A DNA stretch of 64,000 nucleotides from Edaphobacter dinghuensis (GTDB taxonomy: Bacteria; Acidobacteriota; Terriglobia; Terriglobales; Acidobacteriaceae): contig NZ_BMGT01000002.1 in assembly GCF_014640335.1 (NCBI RefSeq), positions 434,001 through 498,000 on the forward strand, written 5' to 3'. Both the position numbers and the translations under genes were made by a program. Of this stretch, positions 54,364 to 63,715 are shown piece after piece. A model generated the notes under the pieces. It had not been told where the DNA came from, made no database searches, and saw only the letters and a list, made by a program, of their open reading frames with translations. Positions within the stretch are counted from its first letter, which is position 1; each line of letters opens with the position of its first letter.

Positions 54364-54807
54364 ATGATCGAGATCGCCATGAAAAGCACTATCTGGAAAG
54401 CGGCCAGTCTCACACTGCTGATGATCGCTATTTGCCCTCTCGCCAACGCTGCTGATCGCACCGAACCCACGCTCTCCTCAGCGGAGGTTGCGGTCATATC
54501 CCGGCAGATAGCTACTCTGAGGTCACCCACCGATCGGAGCGTTGCCCAGGAATGGAGCAATGCAAAAAAGGTAGCCGAGCTGATTTGCCGCCCGGTCGCA
54601 CTTCCCGCTCTTAAAAAGCAGATTAAAGAAACAGATCGTGTCTTCCTCGGAACCGACGCTCCACAGAGTCTGACTCTCGAAAGCGATCGAAGGCTGGCCG
54701 GCAGCGGACAGGCACGAACACCCCAGGGCTGGCAGGATTTCACCTTCACCTGCAATTTAAATCCGTCCACCGGCAAGGTAATCGATCTACAGATACATTT
54801 AAATTGA
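54364..54807 (+). CDS. small exported protein of unknown function
   Basis: The 147-residue frame has a signal peptide (MKSTIWKAASLTLLMIAICPLANA-A; the second ATG at 54379 fits best). The mature part is about 115 residues with a cysteine in ELICRP and another in FTFTCNLN. The C-terminal half (SLTLESDRRLAGSGQARTPQ, GWQDFTFTCNLNPSTGKV) resembles the end of DUF930-type proteins, but I am not sure. It is divergent from the LMF1-like gene and convergent with the CRTAC1 gene. Confidence 0.68.
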   Translation: MIEIAMKSTIWKAASLTLLMIAICPLANAADRTEPTLSSAEVAVISRQIATLRSPTDRSVAQEWSNAKKVAELICRPVALPALKKQIKETDRVFLGTDAPQSLTLESDRRLAGSGQARTPQGWQDFTFTCNLNPSTGKVIDLQIHLN

Positions 54808-54840
54808 GCGAGCAGAGTGGTCACCGCAAATCGCTCGAAG

Positions 54841-56571
54841 CTAGCTCCCGGGTTCGTTCAGCTTGACTGTCTGCGTGATGCCCTCACCTTCGACGATGGT
54901 GTAGAGTCTATCCGCTGCAACATCGTGCAACTCCTCGGTCGCCCCACTGGGCCATTCAATCTTTATCTGTTTCATCGTCGCGGCAGTGCCAAGGCCGAAG
55001 TGAAGACGCTGGTCATTTGAGGAGAGATAGCCTCCCCCGGCGCGCACCTCGTCGGTCTGCACCAGTGTTCCGGCGGTGACTGTAACACGTGCGCCGATCG
55101 CAGCACGATTACTTTTTTTGCCCACCAGTCGGAAGAGAACACGATGGTTCGCATTCTTCGTCTCATTCAAAAATAATGAGGGTGGGACGCCAACGTTGTA
55201 GACCACGACGTCGATATTGCCGTCGTTATTAATGTCTCCAAATGCCGTACCCCGTCGCGAGCGCAGCGGCCCATCATTGAGACCGGATGCATCGGCGATC
55301 TCGGTAAAGGTGCCGTTGTGCTGATTCCGATAAAGATGAATAGGCTCGCGGTACTTGAGATCATGCGGTAGCTTATCGACCATGGAACTGACATTGCCGT
55401 TGGCCACAAAGATATCCGGCCAGCCATCGTTGTTGAAATCCGCAAAACCGGCGCCCCACGCTACAAGTTCATCCGATGCCCGCGTCAGGCCTGCGGCGGA
55501 GGCGCGGTCCGTGAAGCCCGTCTCACCTTGATTTTTATAAAGACTCATCGGCTGGTAGCCATAACGAGTGACAACAAGATCAAGCGCTCCGGTGCGGTCG
55601 TAGTCCGCAAAGTCAGCCGCCATATTGCCCATCGAACGGCCTTCAGCGCTCAACGCCGTGCCGAAGATGAGGCCATCCTCTTCAAACGTGCCGTCATGTT
55701 TGTTGCGATATAGAAAGTTCGGCCCCATGTCATTGTTGACGAACAGATCAGGCCAGCCGTCATGGTCATAGTCTCCCCAGACAACGCCCATGCCCAGCCG
55801 CTTGTCAGCGTTGTCGACGCCCGCCTTTTGAGACACTTCATCAAAGCTGCCACCGTTGTTATGGAAGAGCAGATCAGTCTCACCATTCAGCACCGGCACC
55901 TCCATCGGCAATCCCTGATATTGAAATGCTTTGTCGCCAGGCTTCGGTAGATGGTTCAGGTCGGTATCTACATAGCGCGAGACGAACAGGTCGAGCTTGC
56001 CGTCGCGATCATAGTCAGCCCACGCCGCCCCAACACTGAAACCTCCACCTGCTACCCTCTGCCGTGCTGTCACATCTTCAAACTTGCATCCGCCGAGGTT
56101 GTGGTAGAGCACGTTATGGCCATAGCCGGTAACGTAGATATCCGGCAGCCCATCATTGTCGAAATCCCCAATGGCAACGCCCATCCCCCAGCCACGCGTG
56201 GTCAGCCCCGACGCAAGCGTGACATCGGTGAAATGCACAGGCCCATCGGGCTTCGTATCCTGATGGTAGAGCGTCACCATCAAATCGCCACCGTGAAGAT
56301 AGCTGTCGACCGTGGAATCGGTAACCGTAACGATATCCAACTTGCCGTCGTTATCGCAGTCCAGCAATCCAACACCGCCGCCCATCATCTCAACCAGATA
56401 CTGCTTCACCGGTGCCGAATGCGGCACAGTAGTGAGTCCTGCCTCCGGGCCAATATCGCGAAAGCGTAATCCGGGCACAGACGAAGTTTGCGCAGACGTG
56501 ATGCTTGAGAAGAGCGCCATCACTGCAACCACGAGCAGGCCTCTGCGAATGACTATCTCAGGGGTGAACAT
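54841..56571 (-). CDS. CRTAC1-type FG-GAP repeat protein with ASPIC/UnbV domain
   Basis: The 576-residue exported protein (signal RRGLLVVAVMALFSSITSA-Q) has about six or seven FG-GAP/VCBS repeats with calcium-binding DxDxDG loops (DCDNDGKLDIV, DFDNDGLPDIY, DYDRDGKLDLF, DYDHDGWPDLF, DFNNDGWPDIF, DINNDGNIDVV). A C-terminal ASPIC/UnbV domain follows (NRAAIGARVTVTAG, EVRAGGGYLSSNDQRLHFGL, IEWPSGATEEL). It is probably a surface or periplasmic beta-propeller protein. Its ATG lies inside the end of the upstream TPR gene (14-bp overlap), so the two are translationally coupled. The biochemical function is unknown. Confidence 0.9.
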   Translation of the reverse strand: MFTPEIVIRRGLLVVAVMALFSSITSAQTSSVPGLRFRDIGPEAGLTTVPHSAPVKQYLVEMMGGGVGLLDCDNDGKLDIVTVTDSTVDSYLHGGDLMVTLYHQDTKPDGPVHFTDVTLASGLTTRGWGMGVAIGDFDNDGLPDIYVTGYGHNVLYHNLGGCKFEDVTARQRVAGGGFSVGAAWADYDRDGKLDLFVSRYVDTDLNHLPKPGDKAFQYQGLPMEVPVLNGETDLLFHNNGGSFDEVSQKAGVDNADKRLGMGVVWGDYDHDGWPDLFVNNDMGPNFLYRNKHDGTFEEDGLIFGTALSAEGRSMGNMAADFADYDRTGALDLVVTRYGYQPMSLYKNQGETGFTDRASAAGLTRASDELVAWGAGFADFNNDGWPDIFVANGNVSSMVDKLPHDLKYREPIHLYRNQHNGTFTEIADASGLNDGPLRSRRGTAFGDINNDGNIDVVVYNVGVPPSLFLNETKNANHRVLFRLVGKKSNRAAIGARVTVTAGTLVQTDEVRAGGGYLSSNDQRLHFGLGTAATMKQIKIEWPSGATEELHDVAADRLYTIVEGEGITQTVKLNEPGS

Positions 56572-58225
56572 CTGTACCCTTCTTCTCTGTATGCGCTAGC
56601 GACTGAGTGTACATGCTCTCCAGCTGTGGAGTAGTGGCAAGCGATGACTCGATAGGCTGAAGTGTCTGCACCACAGCGGCATAGTCCTTGACCATGAAGT
56701 AGCTGATGCCAAGAACCCTTCTCGCGCCTGTCTCCTGCGGATGCGCCGCAACGTAGCGGCTTAGTGGCGGCACAGCCTGAGCATAGAGCTGCGCAGAAAA
56801 TGCAGCCCTGCCCCAGTTATAGTCGAGCCCTTCGAGCGACGAGTTCCACTTGGCCGCTTTCGTGAAGTATCCGGTAGCGGTTGCAAACTCGCTGGCTCCC
56901 GCAGCCATGGCTCCAAGATTGTTATAACTGTCAGCAATAGCGGGGGCAGCTCGTTTTGCGAAAGCATCCAGAGCTTGCCGCGCCTTCACATCCATTGGAC
57001 CCCGATCAGGAGGACGCTGAAAAGGTGCAATGCTGGCAGCATCACTTACAGGAGCTCCCGTCAACCTTGCCTGGTCGCGCAGTGAATTCATCTTCAGCAG
57101 CTTTGCTGAGATCTGCATCTCCTGCTTCGCTTCATCGAGATGGCCGGTCTGCACCAGCAGTCGTCCAAGCAGGTAATGAGCGCGTTGCACCTGATAGTGA
57201 TTGCGAGAAAGATCGGTCGTCAGTGCAATAGCTTTGCGTAAAGCCTGCTCTGCGTCTGCCGGACGGTTCAGTTGAATATATATCTGGCCCAGCAGCAGAG
57301 GATTATCAGGATTGCGTGGATCAAGGCTTGCCGCACGTTTCAGATCTTCCTCTGCTTCAGAAAATCGGCGATCGTTGAACGCGATATAACCGAGCTGCGC
57401 AAGGCTGAAGTAGTCATTCGGATTCAACTCCAGCTCGCGATGAAACTCCTTGACTGCCTCAGAAAAGCCAACCTGTCCCTGGCTTAACAGATACGACGCG
57501 CCGAGACAGTAGTGCGCCTCAGGTAAACGAGGATTAAGCGCAATCGCTTTCTTGAATTCAACAATAGCAAGATCGGGATTGCCCGCCTCTGCATAGGCAC
57601 GTCCGAAGTCCAGATGAATCGCAGCAGTATTACCGAAGCCGATAGACATCTCGCTGAAGAGCTTTGTGGCATCTTTCGTGTCGGACAACGCAAGATAGGC
57701 TGTCGCCAGGGCCAACCCATTTTTATAGTTTGGATCGAGCGCAACCGCAGCCTCCAGTTGCTTGCGAGCTTCCTGATTTTCGTCGGTCTGCAACAGCGCT
57801 TCGCCAAGAATCAGCCGGCCTGTTGAACTTTTTGAATCGGCTGCAACAACGGCTGATGCCTGAGACTTTGCGGTGGGGATATCCCGTGCCAAAAGAGCAG
57901 ACTGAGCATAAGCAAGACGCAGGTCAGTGGCCTTATCCTCAGGCACAACGGACAGTGCTTCCTCAAAGAACTTCGCCCCACCCGGATAATCTCCTGCACG
58001 GACATAGCCGTCAGCAAGATGACGAAGCGTGTCCGCCAGAAAGCCTTGATAATCCCGTGCTGCAGCAGTCAGATCGCCAGCCGATTGAGCGCGTTGAGCA
58101 GAATCGTACATCTGCTGAAGATCGGGAGCACGTTCAGTCGCTTTCACCGTACGCTGGCAAAAGCTCATCTCTCCTGTCACGAAACAGAAGGCCAGCACTG
58201 CCGTCACCTGCCAACAGCTCCGCAT
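56558..58225 (-). CDS. exported TPR protein, partner of the CRTAC1 protein
   Basis: The product (555 residues from 58225) has a signal peptide (MRSCWQVTAVLAFCFVTGEMSFCQ) and about twelve TPR motifs (for example HYCLGASYLLSQGQVGFSEAV, YFSLAQLGYIAFNDRRFSEAEE, LLLGQIYIQLNRPADAEQAL). The frame is open up to 58324. ATG 58282 has a TATACT box 8 bases before it and no ribosome binding site, while 58225 has GGGAA; the choice is open. The gene ends 14 bp inside the CRTAC1 gene. With the TonB receptor gene upstream it likely forms a functional module on the envelope. Confidence 0.87.
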   Translation of the reverse strand: MRSCWQVTAVLAFCFVTGEMSFCQRTVKATERAPDLQQMYDSAQRAQSAGDLTAAARDYQGFLADTLRHLADGYVRAGDYPGGAKFFEEALSVVPEDKATDLRLAYAQSALLARDIPTAKSQASAVVAADSKSSTGRLILGEALLQTDENQEARKQLEAAVALDPNYKNGLALATAYLALSDTKDATKLFSEMSIGFGNTAAIHLDFGRAYAEAGNPDLAIVEFKKAIALNPRLPEAHYCLGASYLLSQGQVGFSEAVKEFHRELELNPNDYFSLAQLGYIAFNDRRFSEAEEDLKRAASLDPRNPDNPLLLGQIYIQLNRPADAEQALRKAIALTTDLSRNHYQVQRAHYLLGRLLVQTGHLDEAKQEMQISAKLLKMNSLRDQARLTGAPVSDAASIAPFQRPPDRGPMDVKARQALDAFAKRAAPAIADSYNNLGAMAAGASEFATATGYFTKAAKWNSSLEGLDYNWGRAAFSAQLYAQAVPPLSRYVAAHPQETGARRVLGISYFMVKDYAAVVQTLQPIESSLATTPQLESMYTQSLAHTEKKGTDVHP

Positions 58226-58345
58226 AACGTATTCCCAGAAATGACTGCGCGGTTTGGCAGCCGTTGTAAGTCTTACTGACATTGAACCAAAGTATAGCGA
58301 AGGGTTGTAATGACCTTCTTCCAATCGAGATCTCTTCTATTGCAG

Positions 58346-58377
58346 AAAAATGGGGCGACTCAAAGAGAGTCGCCCCA
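58346..58377 (-). terminator. rho-independent terminator after the TonB receptor gene
   Basis: TGGGGCGACTC and GAGTCGCCCCA form a perfect 11-bp stem with loop AAAGA, followed on the minus strand by TTTTTCTGC. It lies 19 bp after the receptor stop, so the TPR-CRTAC1 pair needs its own promoter or read-through. Confidence 0.9.
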
Positions 58378-58395
58378 CTCTGGTTTAGGAACAAG

Positions 58396-61300
58396 CTAGA
58401 AGTTGTACTTCAGAGCCAGTTCCATCGTGCGTTGTGCGTGTGCGCCAGTCTTGGTATCGAGGTAACCAAGCGTTTTGGAGTTAGAACCCGAGTTTACCGT
58501 CAGGTCGTTGTTGTAGTGGAGAGCCAACTGGTTTCCGCTGCTGAACTGCGGTAGAGGATGGTTGATCCAGTTGAACGCCGAGGCACGGAACTGTACCGTC
58601 TGATGTTCCGTGACATGGAACGTCTTGTATGCAGCCAGGTCGGTGTCGAAGAAGTCCGCCATCCTGTAGTAAGGAAGATTCCGCGGTCCATTGCTTCCGA
58701 CTGCCGGTGCTGCGAAGCAAGACTCGTTCACTCGCTGCTTGTCCTGCAGGTGAGCTCCCGCGTCGCAGGTCAGAACCGGCATAATCAGCTTGGGAGCCGA
58801 AGTACCGAAGTAGGTAGCATCGCCTTTGCCTGTAATCGACAGGCCGAAGTTCGGGCTGTTGATCGCCTGCAGGTTGCCGCCCGACTGCCACGACGTAATA
58901 CCTGATAGCGTCCAGCCATTCGCAACGCCACTAATGAGGCGCGAATCGCCGTTGTAGACCCTGAGGAAGTTATACGAGTAGGAAGAGTTGAAGGCATAAG
59001 GACGGTCGATGCTCAGAACGCCATAGTTACCGCTGAGAGAGAACGGGTCGATCTGCTGGCCAACTCCAAGAGTCTTCGACCAGGTGTAGTTGAAGTTGTA
59101 GGTGAGACGATCCGAGCGTTTGACCCAGCTCAACTGTAAACCGTTGTAGTTGGCATAACCCGAGTTCGTGTTCACAAGGATCTGGTTGGTTCCATAAGCA
59201 TAACCATAGGGACGATAGTCCGACTCAGTGTTGTTTGGCGAACCTGGTCCACCAAGCTGCTCCGGATTCGGTGAAACAACACCTGTAACCGGATCAGGTA
59301 AGAAGAAGGCGCCGAGAGGAACCTTATTCTGATTGGTGAATTCAGCAAACCCGCTGCCAGAGGTGCTTTCTCCGCCCATGACCAGTTCTTTACTGGTGCT
59401 GCCGACGTATGCAACCTCAACCAGCGACTTCCACGGAGCCTGCTGCGAGATGGTCAAGTTATAAGCACGACTCTGAGGGATGCCGTAGTCTGTTGGATCC
59501 AACGCATTGACACTACCGTTAACCGCGCTGCTGCTACCACACTTGGCGTTACCCTTGATCTGCCCAATCTGTGAAAGCAAGGTGAAACATCCGCCAGGCA
59601 GACCGTAGCCCTGAATACTCTGTGCGGTTGTCAAAGCGCCGGTGTAATCGTTGTATTGATCGGTGAACCGGTAGATGCCCCATCCACCACGAATCAGGGT
59701 CTTGCCTGTACCAAAGATGTCATAGGAAAGTCCGAAACGCGGAGAGACGAGAAGGAACCGATCCGGTTGACCGCTCTTGGGAATACCAGGGTTAATGCCA
59801 TGCCAGTAGACGCCAGGATCGAGCTTACCGGAAGCACGGTCAGCAGCAACGAGTGAAGGAATGAAGACCGCAAGGCCGTTGCCCTGGCGATCGTACCAAT
59901 GGCCGATGTGATCGAAGCGAACACCATACTCGATGTTGAGACGCTGCGACGCCTTCCATGAGTCATTTACATAGAAAGAGAAGGTTTGATAAGCCATATC
60001 GCTAACTGGAGAAGAGCTGTTCTCAGCGTAGCTTGTGACATTGCCCATCAGGAAGTTAGCAGTTGGGTTATTGGGTGAACCGACCAGTTGATTGTTAAGA
60101 ATGTTCTTCTGCAAAGTGCCATTCGCGTTGAAGCTGTTCAGTGCACCATTCGGAGACTCGGACGCACCCTGAATGTTGCCAACATTCTCGGCATAAACTC
60201 CGAGTTTGATGGTGTGCGTGCTAATGACCTTGGTGACATCGTCAGAGAATGCGGGCATCTCTTTGCGAACAAGGTACTTACCATTTGCCGACTCGAAGAT
60301 ATCCTGTTGCGAGAAGTCTGGGAAAGTCAGAGTTCCTGCGCTGGAGTAGGACGGAATCAGCTTAGAACCAGCATTGAAATACGTTCCATAGCTGGCTGGG
60401 TATTTGAGAGTAGTTCTATACGCAGCTGAAGCGCTGGGCGGACCAACCGGGAAGTTACCGTAGCCCCAGCTCGCGATGAACTCATTGGTAAGCGTTGGGC
60501 TGAACACATGGGTAAAGTGACCGGCAATCGACTTCGAGAAGGAGCTGCTGATCAAACCGCCACCAGGGTACGGAATCGCATTACCCGGCGTCCAGTAGAT
60601 ATGGGCACCGTTCCCCTGCGAAGGTGCAGCGTCCTGTCCATACTGATAAGAGACGAAGAAGCTGGTTTTGTCGCTGAGGTTGTAGTCCACGCGTGCACGG
60701 AAGAGATAGCCGTTGTGGGTTCCGGGGATGACCTGGTTGTAGTTGTAGCCGCCAGGAGTTGTTGCCGGGTTCGAGTTTGCCGCAGGCCAGATGCTGGCAA
60801 GTGACGCCGCACCGGGATCGAGGAACTCAGTCGGAATCATACCTGCAGGACGGTTGCCTTGCCCTACGATGGTTCCATCAGGCAGCACAGTTCCTTGGCC
60901 CGGTGTAGTGGATCCTTTTGGCGGTGGCGCAGGAGCGAGATTGTTGCATCCGTTGGTTGCAGTATTGGTGAGTGCTCCCTGGCAAAACGCCATATTGGCG
61001 GCAGTGTTAGTAAAGTTACCCGCCATCATGTCAGCAGTAGGAATAAAGGACTGAAGGCGATTTGCGTTACCTGTGTTCTGCAGGATGCGCTCGTAACCAA
61101 CCCAGAATCGCAGCTTTTTATGCGTGAATGGAACCGGGCCGCCAAAGTTGCCGCCAGGGTAGTAGTAATGAGCGCTGCCTTTAGGCGTTCCTGCGTTGTC
61201 GCTCTGCCAGTCGTTGGCGTTTAAGATATCGTTGCGAGCATAAAAATAGCCTTCGCCGTGATAGTCGGCGCCGCCGGATTTGCTGATTGCATTGATAACA

Positions 61301-62091
61301 ACCGGACCACGTGGAGCATCCGCACCGAAGTTCGAGGTCTGAACGCTGACTTCCTGCGTCATATCGGGGTTCAAAATTGCGATCGAGTTGCAATCGCAAC
61401 CGGGATCGTCGACGTCAACACCATCTGAAAGCTGGCTGGTACCGCCGCGGTTGACTGCACCGTTCGCGTTCAAACCGTTACCTACCGCGCTTGAGCCTAC
61501 GCTGACAACTGTAGGGTCAAACTGCGAGCCATTGTTAAGACCGTTTGGAGTGTTGGTGACGCCGGGAAGCACCTTGAGCAATTCTGAAAGGTTGCGGCCC
61601 TGAATTGCGAGCTGCTGGATGTCCTTATAGTCGAGAATTGCAGCGCGCTGGCCATTCTCAACCGGAATAATCTGTGTGTTTGCCTCAACCGTTACAGTCT
61701 CGTTGGTCTGACCGATGGTCAGGGCCAGATCGGAGAGCTTGATAAGGTCGGCTGCGTGCAGCACGATGCCATGCCGCTCATAGGTCTTGAAACCCTTTGC
61801 ATCAATCTTGACCGTATAGGTTGATGGCAGCAACGCCGGAAAGGCAAAGTACCCGCTGTCGTTGCTGACGGTATTGCGGGCCTCCTTCGTGGCCTCGTTG
61901 GTCAAAGTAACATCCGCGCCCGGAACAACCGCGCCGGTCGAATCTGTCACCGTCCCATTGAGGGTTGCCGACACCTGGGCATCTGCATTCGGCAGCAACA
62001 CCAGAAATACGGCTAAAACGAACGCCAGGCTCAGCGAAGCCTGTCGCCACAACTTCGGGAAACATCTCCCACGATTCTGCATAGATTGCAT
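58396..62091 (-). CDS. Oar-like TonB-dependent outer-membrane receptor
   Basis: ATG 62091 is chosen for TTGGAGGC 4-5 bases upstream; the frame extends to 62133. The 1,231-residue protein has a signal peptide (LSLAFVLAVFLVLLPNADA-Q). Next comes a carboxypeptidase-regulatory-like beta-sandwich (SATLNGTVTDSTGAVVPGADV, YFAFPALLPSTYTVKIDAKG), then a plug domain (ILDYKDIQQLAIQGRNLSELL, GVDVDDPGCDCNSIAILNPD, VVINAISKSGGADYHG). A large beta-barrel ends in MELALKYNF with a terminal Phe. Such receptors import large substrates, often glycans or siderophores, across the outer membrane with TonB energy. A cluster of LacI-like operator sites precedes it, favouring a sugar-related substrate (inference). A terminator separates it from the TPR gene. 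Confidence 0.93.
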   Translation of the reverse strand: MQSMQNRGRCFPKLWRQASLSLAFVLAVFLVLLPNADAQVSATLNGTVTDSTGAVVPGADVTLTNEATKEARNTVSNDSGYFAFPALLPSTYTVKIDAKGFKTYERHGIVLHAADLIKLSDLALTIGQTNETVTVEANTQIIPVENGQRAAILDYKDIQQLAIQGRNLSELLKVLPGVTNTPNGLNNGSQFDPTVVSVGSSAVGNGLNANGAVNRGGTSQLSDGVDVDDPGCDCNSIAILNPDMTQEVSVQTSNFGADAPRGPVVINAISKSGGADYHGEGYFYARNDILNANDWQSDNAGTPKGSAHYYYPGGNFGGPVPFTHKKLRFWVGYERILQNTGNANRLQSFIPTADMMAGNFTNTAANMAFCQGALTNTATNGCNNLAPAPPPKGSTTPGQGTVLPDGTIVGQGNRPAGMIPTEFLDPGAASLASIWPAANSNPATTPGGYNYNQVIPGTHNGYLFRARVDYNLSDKTSFFVSYQYGQDAAPSQGNGAHIYWTPGNAIPYPGGGLISSSFSKSIAGHFTHVFSPTLTNEFIASWGYGNFPVGPPSASAAYRTTLKYPASYGTYFNAGSKLIPSYSSAGTLTFPDFSQQDIFESANGKYLVRKEMPAFSDDVTKVISTHTIKLGVYAENVGNIQGASESPNGALNSFNANGTLQKNILNNQLVGSPNNPTANFLMGNVTSYAENSSSPVSDMAYQTFSFYVNDSWKASQRLNIEYGVRFDHIGHWYDRQGNGLAVFIPSLVAADRASGKLDPGVYWHGINPGIPKSGQPDRFLLVSPRFGLSYDIFGTGKTLIRGGWGIYRFTDQYNDYTGALTTAQSIQGYGLPGGCFTLLSQIGQIKGNAKCGSSSAVNGSVNALDPTDYGIPQSRAYNLTISQQAPWKSLVEVAYVGSTSKELVMGGESTSGSGFAEFTNQNKVPLGAFFLPDPVTGVVSPNPEQLGGPGSPNNTESDYRPYGYAYGTNQILVNTNSGYANYNGLQLSWVKRSDRLTYNFNYTWSKTLGVGQQIDPFSLSGNYGVLSIDRPYAFNSSYSYNFLRVYNGDSRLISGVANGWTLSGITSWQSGGNLQAINSPNFGLSITGKGDATYFGTSAPKLIMPVLTCDAGAHLQDKQRVNESCFAAPAVGSNGPRNLPYYRMADFFDTDLAAYKTFHVTEHQTVQFRASAFNWINHPLPQFSSGNQLALHYNNDLTVNSGSNSKTLGYLDTKTGAHAQRTMELALKYNF

Positions 62092-62260
62092 ACTGCCTCC
62101 AAAAGAAACTTCCACTGCATCAATGCCCAACATCGGGCATACCTTTCAACCAGCGGATCCAGACCCGGATGCGTCTGTACCCACTCTCCGGCATGAATTC
62201 GTATCCGCCGGCCATCGTCTGTCGGCTGTGCAGGTTGAAATCGCCGACACCGTCAACAGA

Positions 62261-62441
62261 CTAAAACGATTCAGCATTACGTTGAATCGTTTACAGCACC
62301 GCAATAACGACTGTCAATAGTTTTTTACGGCACTCAAACGATATTGGTCTTTCCCCCTAAATAATCGTTAAAACAAACCGATTTACGACATCGCTTTACT
62401 CGATGCTCTAAAAATTAAATCGATAAACTAAAGCGTTTTAG
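62261..62441. promoter_or_regulatory. cluster of CG-centred pseudo-palindromes, probable LacI-family operators
   Basis: Five A/T-rich sites are symmetric about a central CG: TAAAACGATTCA (CG at 62267), TGAATCGTTTAC (62288), AATAATCGTTAAAA (62366), TTAAATCGATAAAC (62421) and CTAAAGCGTTTTAG (62434). A weaker CAAACGATATTG is at 62339. The first two are also inverted copies of each other 21 bp apart, two helical turns. LacI-family operators have this form. They lie in the 460-bp region between the divergent TonB receptor and dehydratase genes. No lacI gene is in the window; the rest of the region shows nothing else recognisable. Confidence 0.55.
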
Positions 62442-62593
62442 CGACAATCTTGTTTACGTCTCTAGACTGCTCATTGTCAACAAAAAAATGGGGGCAAGGC
62501 CGTCCATTACCCCTCTCTCCGGCCGCCGTGTAGTCTGATAAAGCGACTCGACGGAGCTGCTCCGCTGCGTCTCTCTCTGGACTAACGATTATC

Positions 62594-63715
62594 TTGACCG
62601 CGCCGCCGAAAACCCATCCCGCCCCCCCTGACTCCCAGGCATTCCTGCATCGGGAGCCTTCGTCTGGTCCCAGAACCGGGCGTGAACGGGCCCTTGCTCT
62701 CCTCTCCGGGAAACGGGTCCTGATCACCGGCGCTGGCGGCTGTATCGGCTCAGCGCTGGCAAAGGCCGTGGCACAGTCCGACGCACGCGAGCTGATTCTG
62801 CTCGAAGCCTCCGAAGGAGCCCTTTATGACATTCATCAGTCCCTCGCTTACCTAAAAACGACGATGACGCGCTTCTCTATTCTCGCCAGCGTCGGCGATA
62901 CAAGAGCAATCACCCGTCTGTTCGAGCGACACCAGCCTGACATCGTATTCCATGCGGCCGCCTTCAAACATGTGCCACTGATGGAAGACAACCCCTTTGC
63001 AGCCATCGTCAACAATGCGTTCGGCACTCACATCCTCGCAAAAACCGTAGTGAGATACGGCTGCGAGCAGCTGTTGATGGTTTCCACGGATAAGGCGGTT
63101 GCTCCGTCGAGCATTATGGGAGCCTCTAAGCGTATCGCCGAGCTCATTCTCCTTGCCCCTCGCACCTCTTCTGTTTGCATGAAGGCAATCAGGCTAGGCA
63201 ATGTGCTGGGTTCCTCCGGCAGCGTCGTTCCGCTCTTTGAGCGGCAGATCGCACAGGGAGGGCCGGTTACGGTATCGCACCCCGACGTACAGCGCTATTT
63301 CATGACAATCACGGATGCCGTAGACACTCTGCTGGACGCACTCTCTCCTGAAACTCAAGCAGGCATATCCGTGGCAGAGCTGGGAGAGCCCTATCGTATC
63401 CTCGATCTCGCACAGTTCCTGATCGGCAAGCAACAGATTCCGATCGTCTTCACCGAACTCCGTCCTGGAGACAAGATGGAAGAGTCCCTGATCTCATCGT
63501 CCGAGTCGTATCGAGATATCTCCAACTCTTCGCTTCGTGCGATCAGCAGCCCCACACTCTCGTCCGACAAGCTCTCCTGCTTCCTGGATGACCTGAGAGA
63601 AGCTATTCAACAAAATGACCTGCCATCCCTGTTGCAAACCGTACAGCGCATAGTGCCGGAATATAGTCCTAGCCTCTCCCTCCGCATGACCGCCGCCGCG
63701 ATGGTGAATGCATGA
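62594..63715 (+). CDS. CapD/FlaA1-like nucleotide-sugar 4,6-dehydratase (extended SDR)
   Basis: The 373-residue protein has the NAD-binding motif GKRVLITGAGGCIGSAL near residue 40 and the family block HAAAFKHVPLMEDNPFAAI. It also has VSTDKAVAPSSIMGASKRIAEL, where Met replaces the usual catalytic Tyr as in the soluble part of the FlaA1/CapD/WbpM group. RLGNVLGSSGSVVPLF and PDVQRYFMTITDAV follow. It would convert UDP-GlcNAc to a 4-keto-6-deoxy sugar for surface glycans. The first 35 residues are Pro-rich; translation appears to begin at TTG 62594. Its stop overlaps the start of the next gene (ATGA). Confidence 0.87.
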   Translation: MTAPPKTHPAPPDSQAFLHREPSSGPRTGRERALALLSGKRVLITGAGGCIGSALAKAVAQSDARELILLEASEGALYDIHQSLAYLKTTMTRFSILASVGDTRAITRLFERHQPDIVFHAAAFKHVPLMEDNPFAAIVNNAFGTHILAKTVVRYGCEQLLMVSTDKAVAPSSIMGASKRIAELILLAPRTSSVCMKAIRLGNVLGSSGSVVPLFERQIAQGGPVTVSHPDVQRYFMTITDAVDTLLDALSPETQAGISVAELGEPYRILDLAQFLIGKQQIPIVFTELRPGDKMEESLISSSESYRDISNSSLRAISSPTLSSDKLSCFLDDLREAIQQNDLPSLLQTVQRIVPEYSPSLSLRMTAAAMVNA

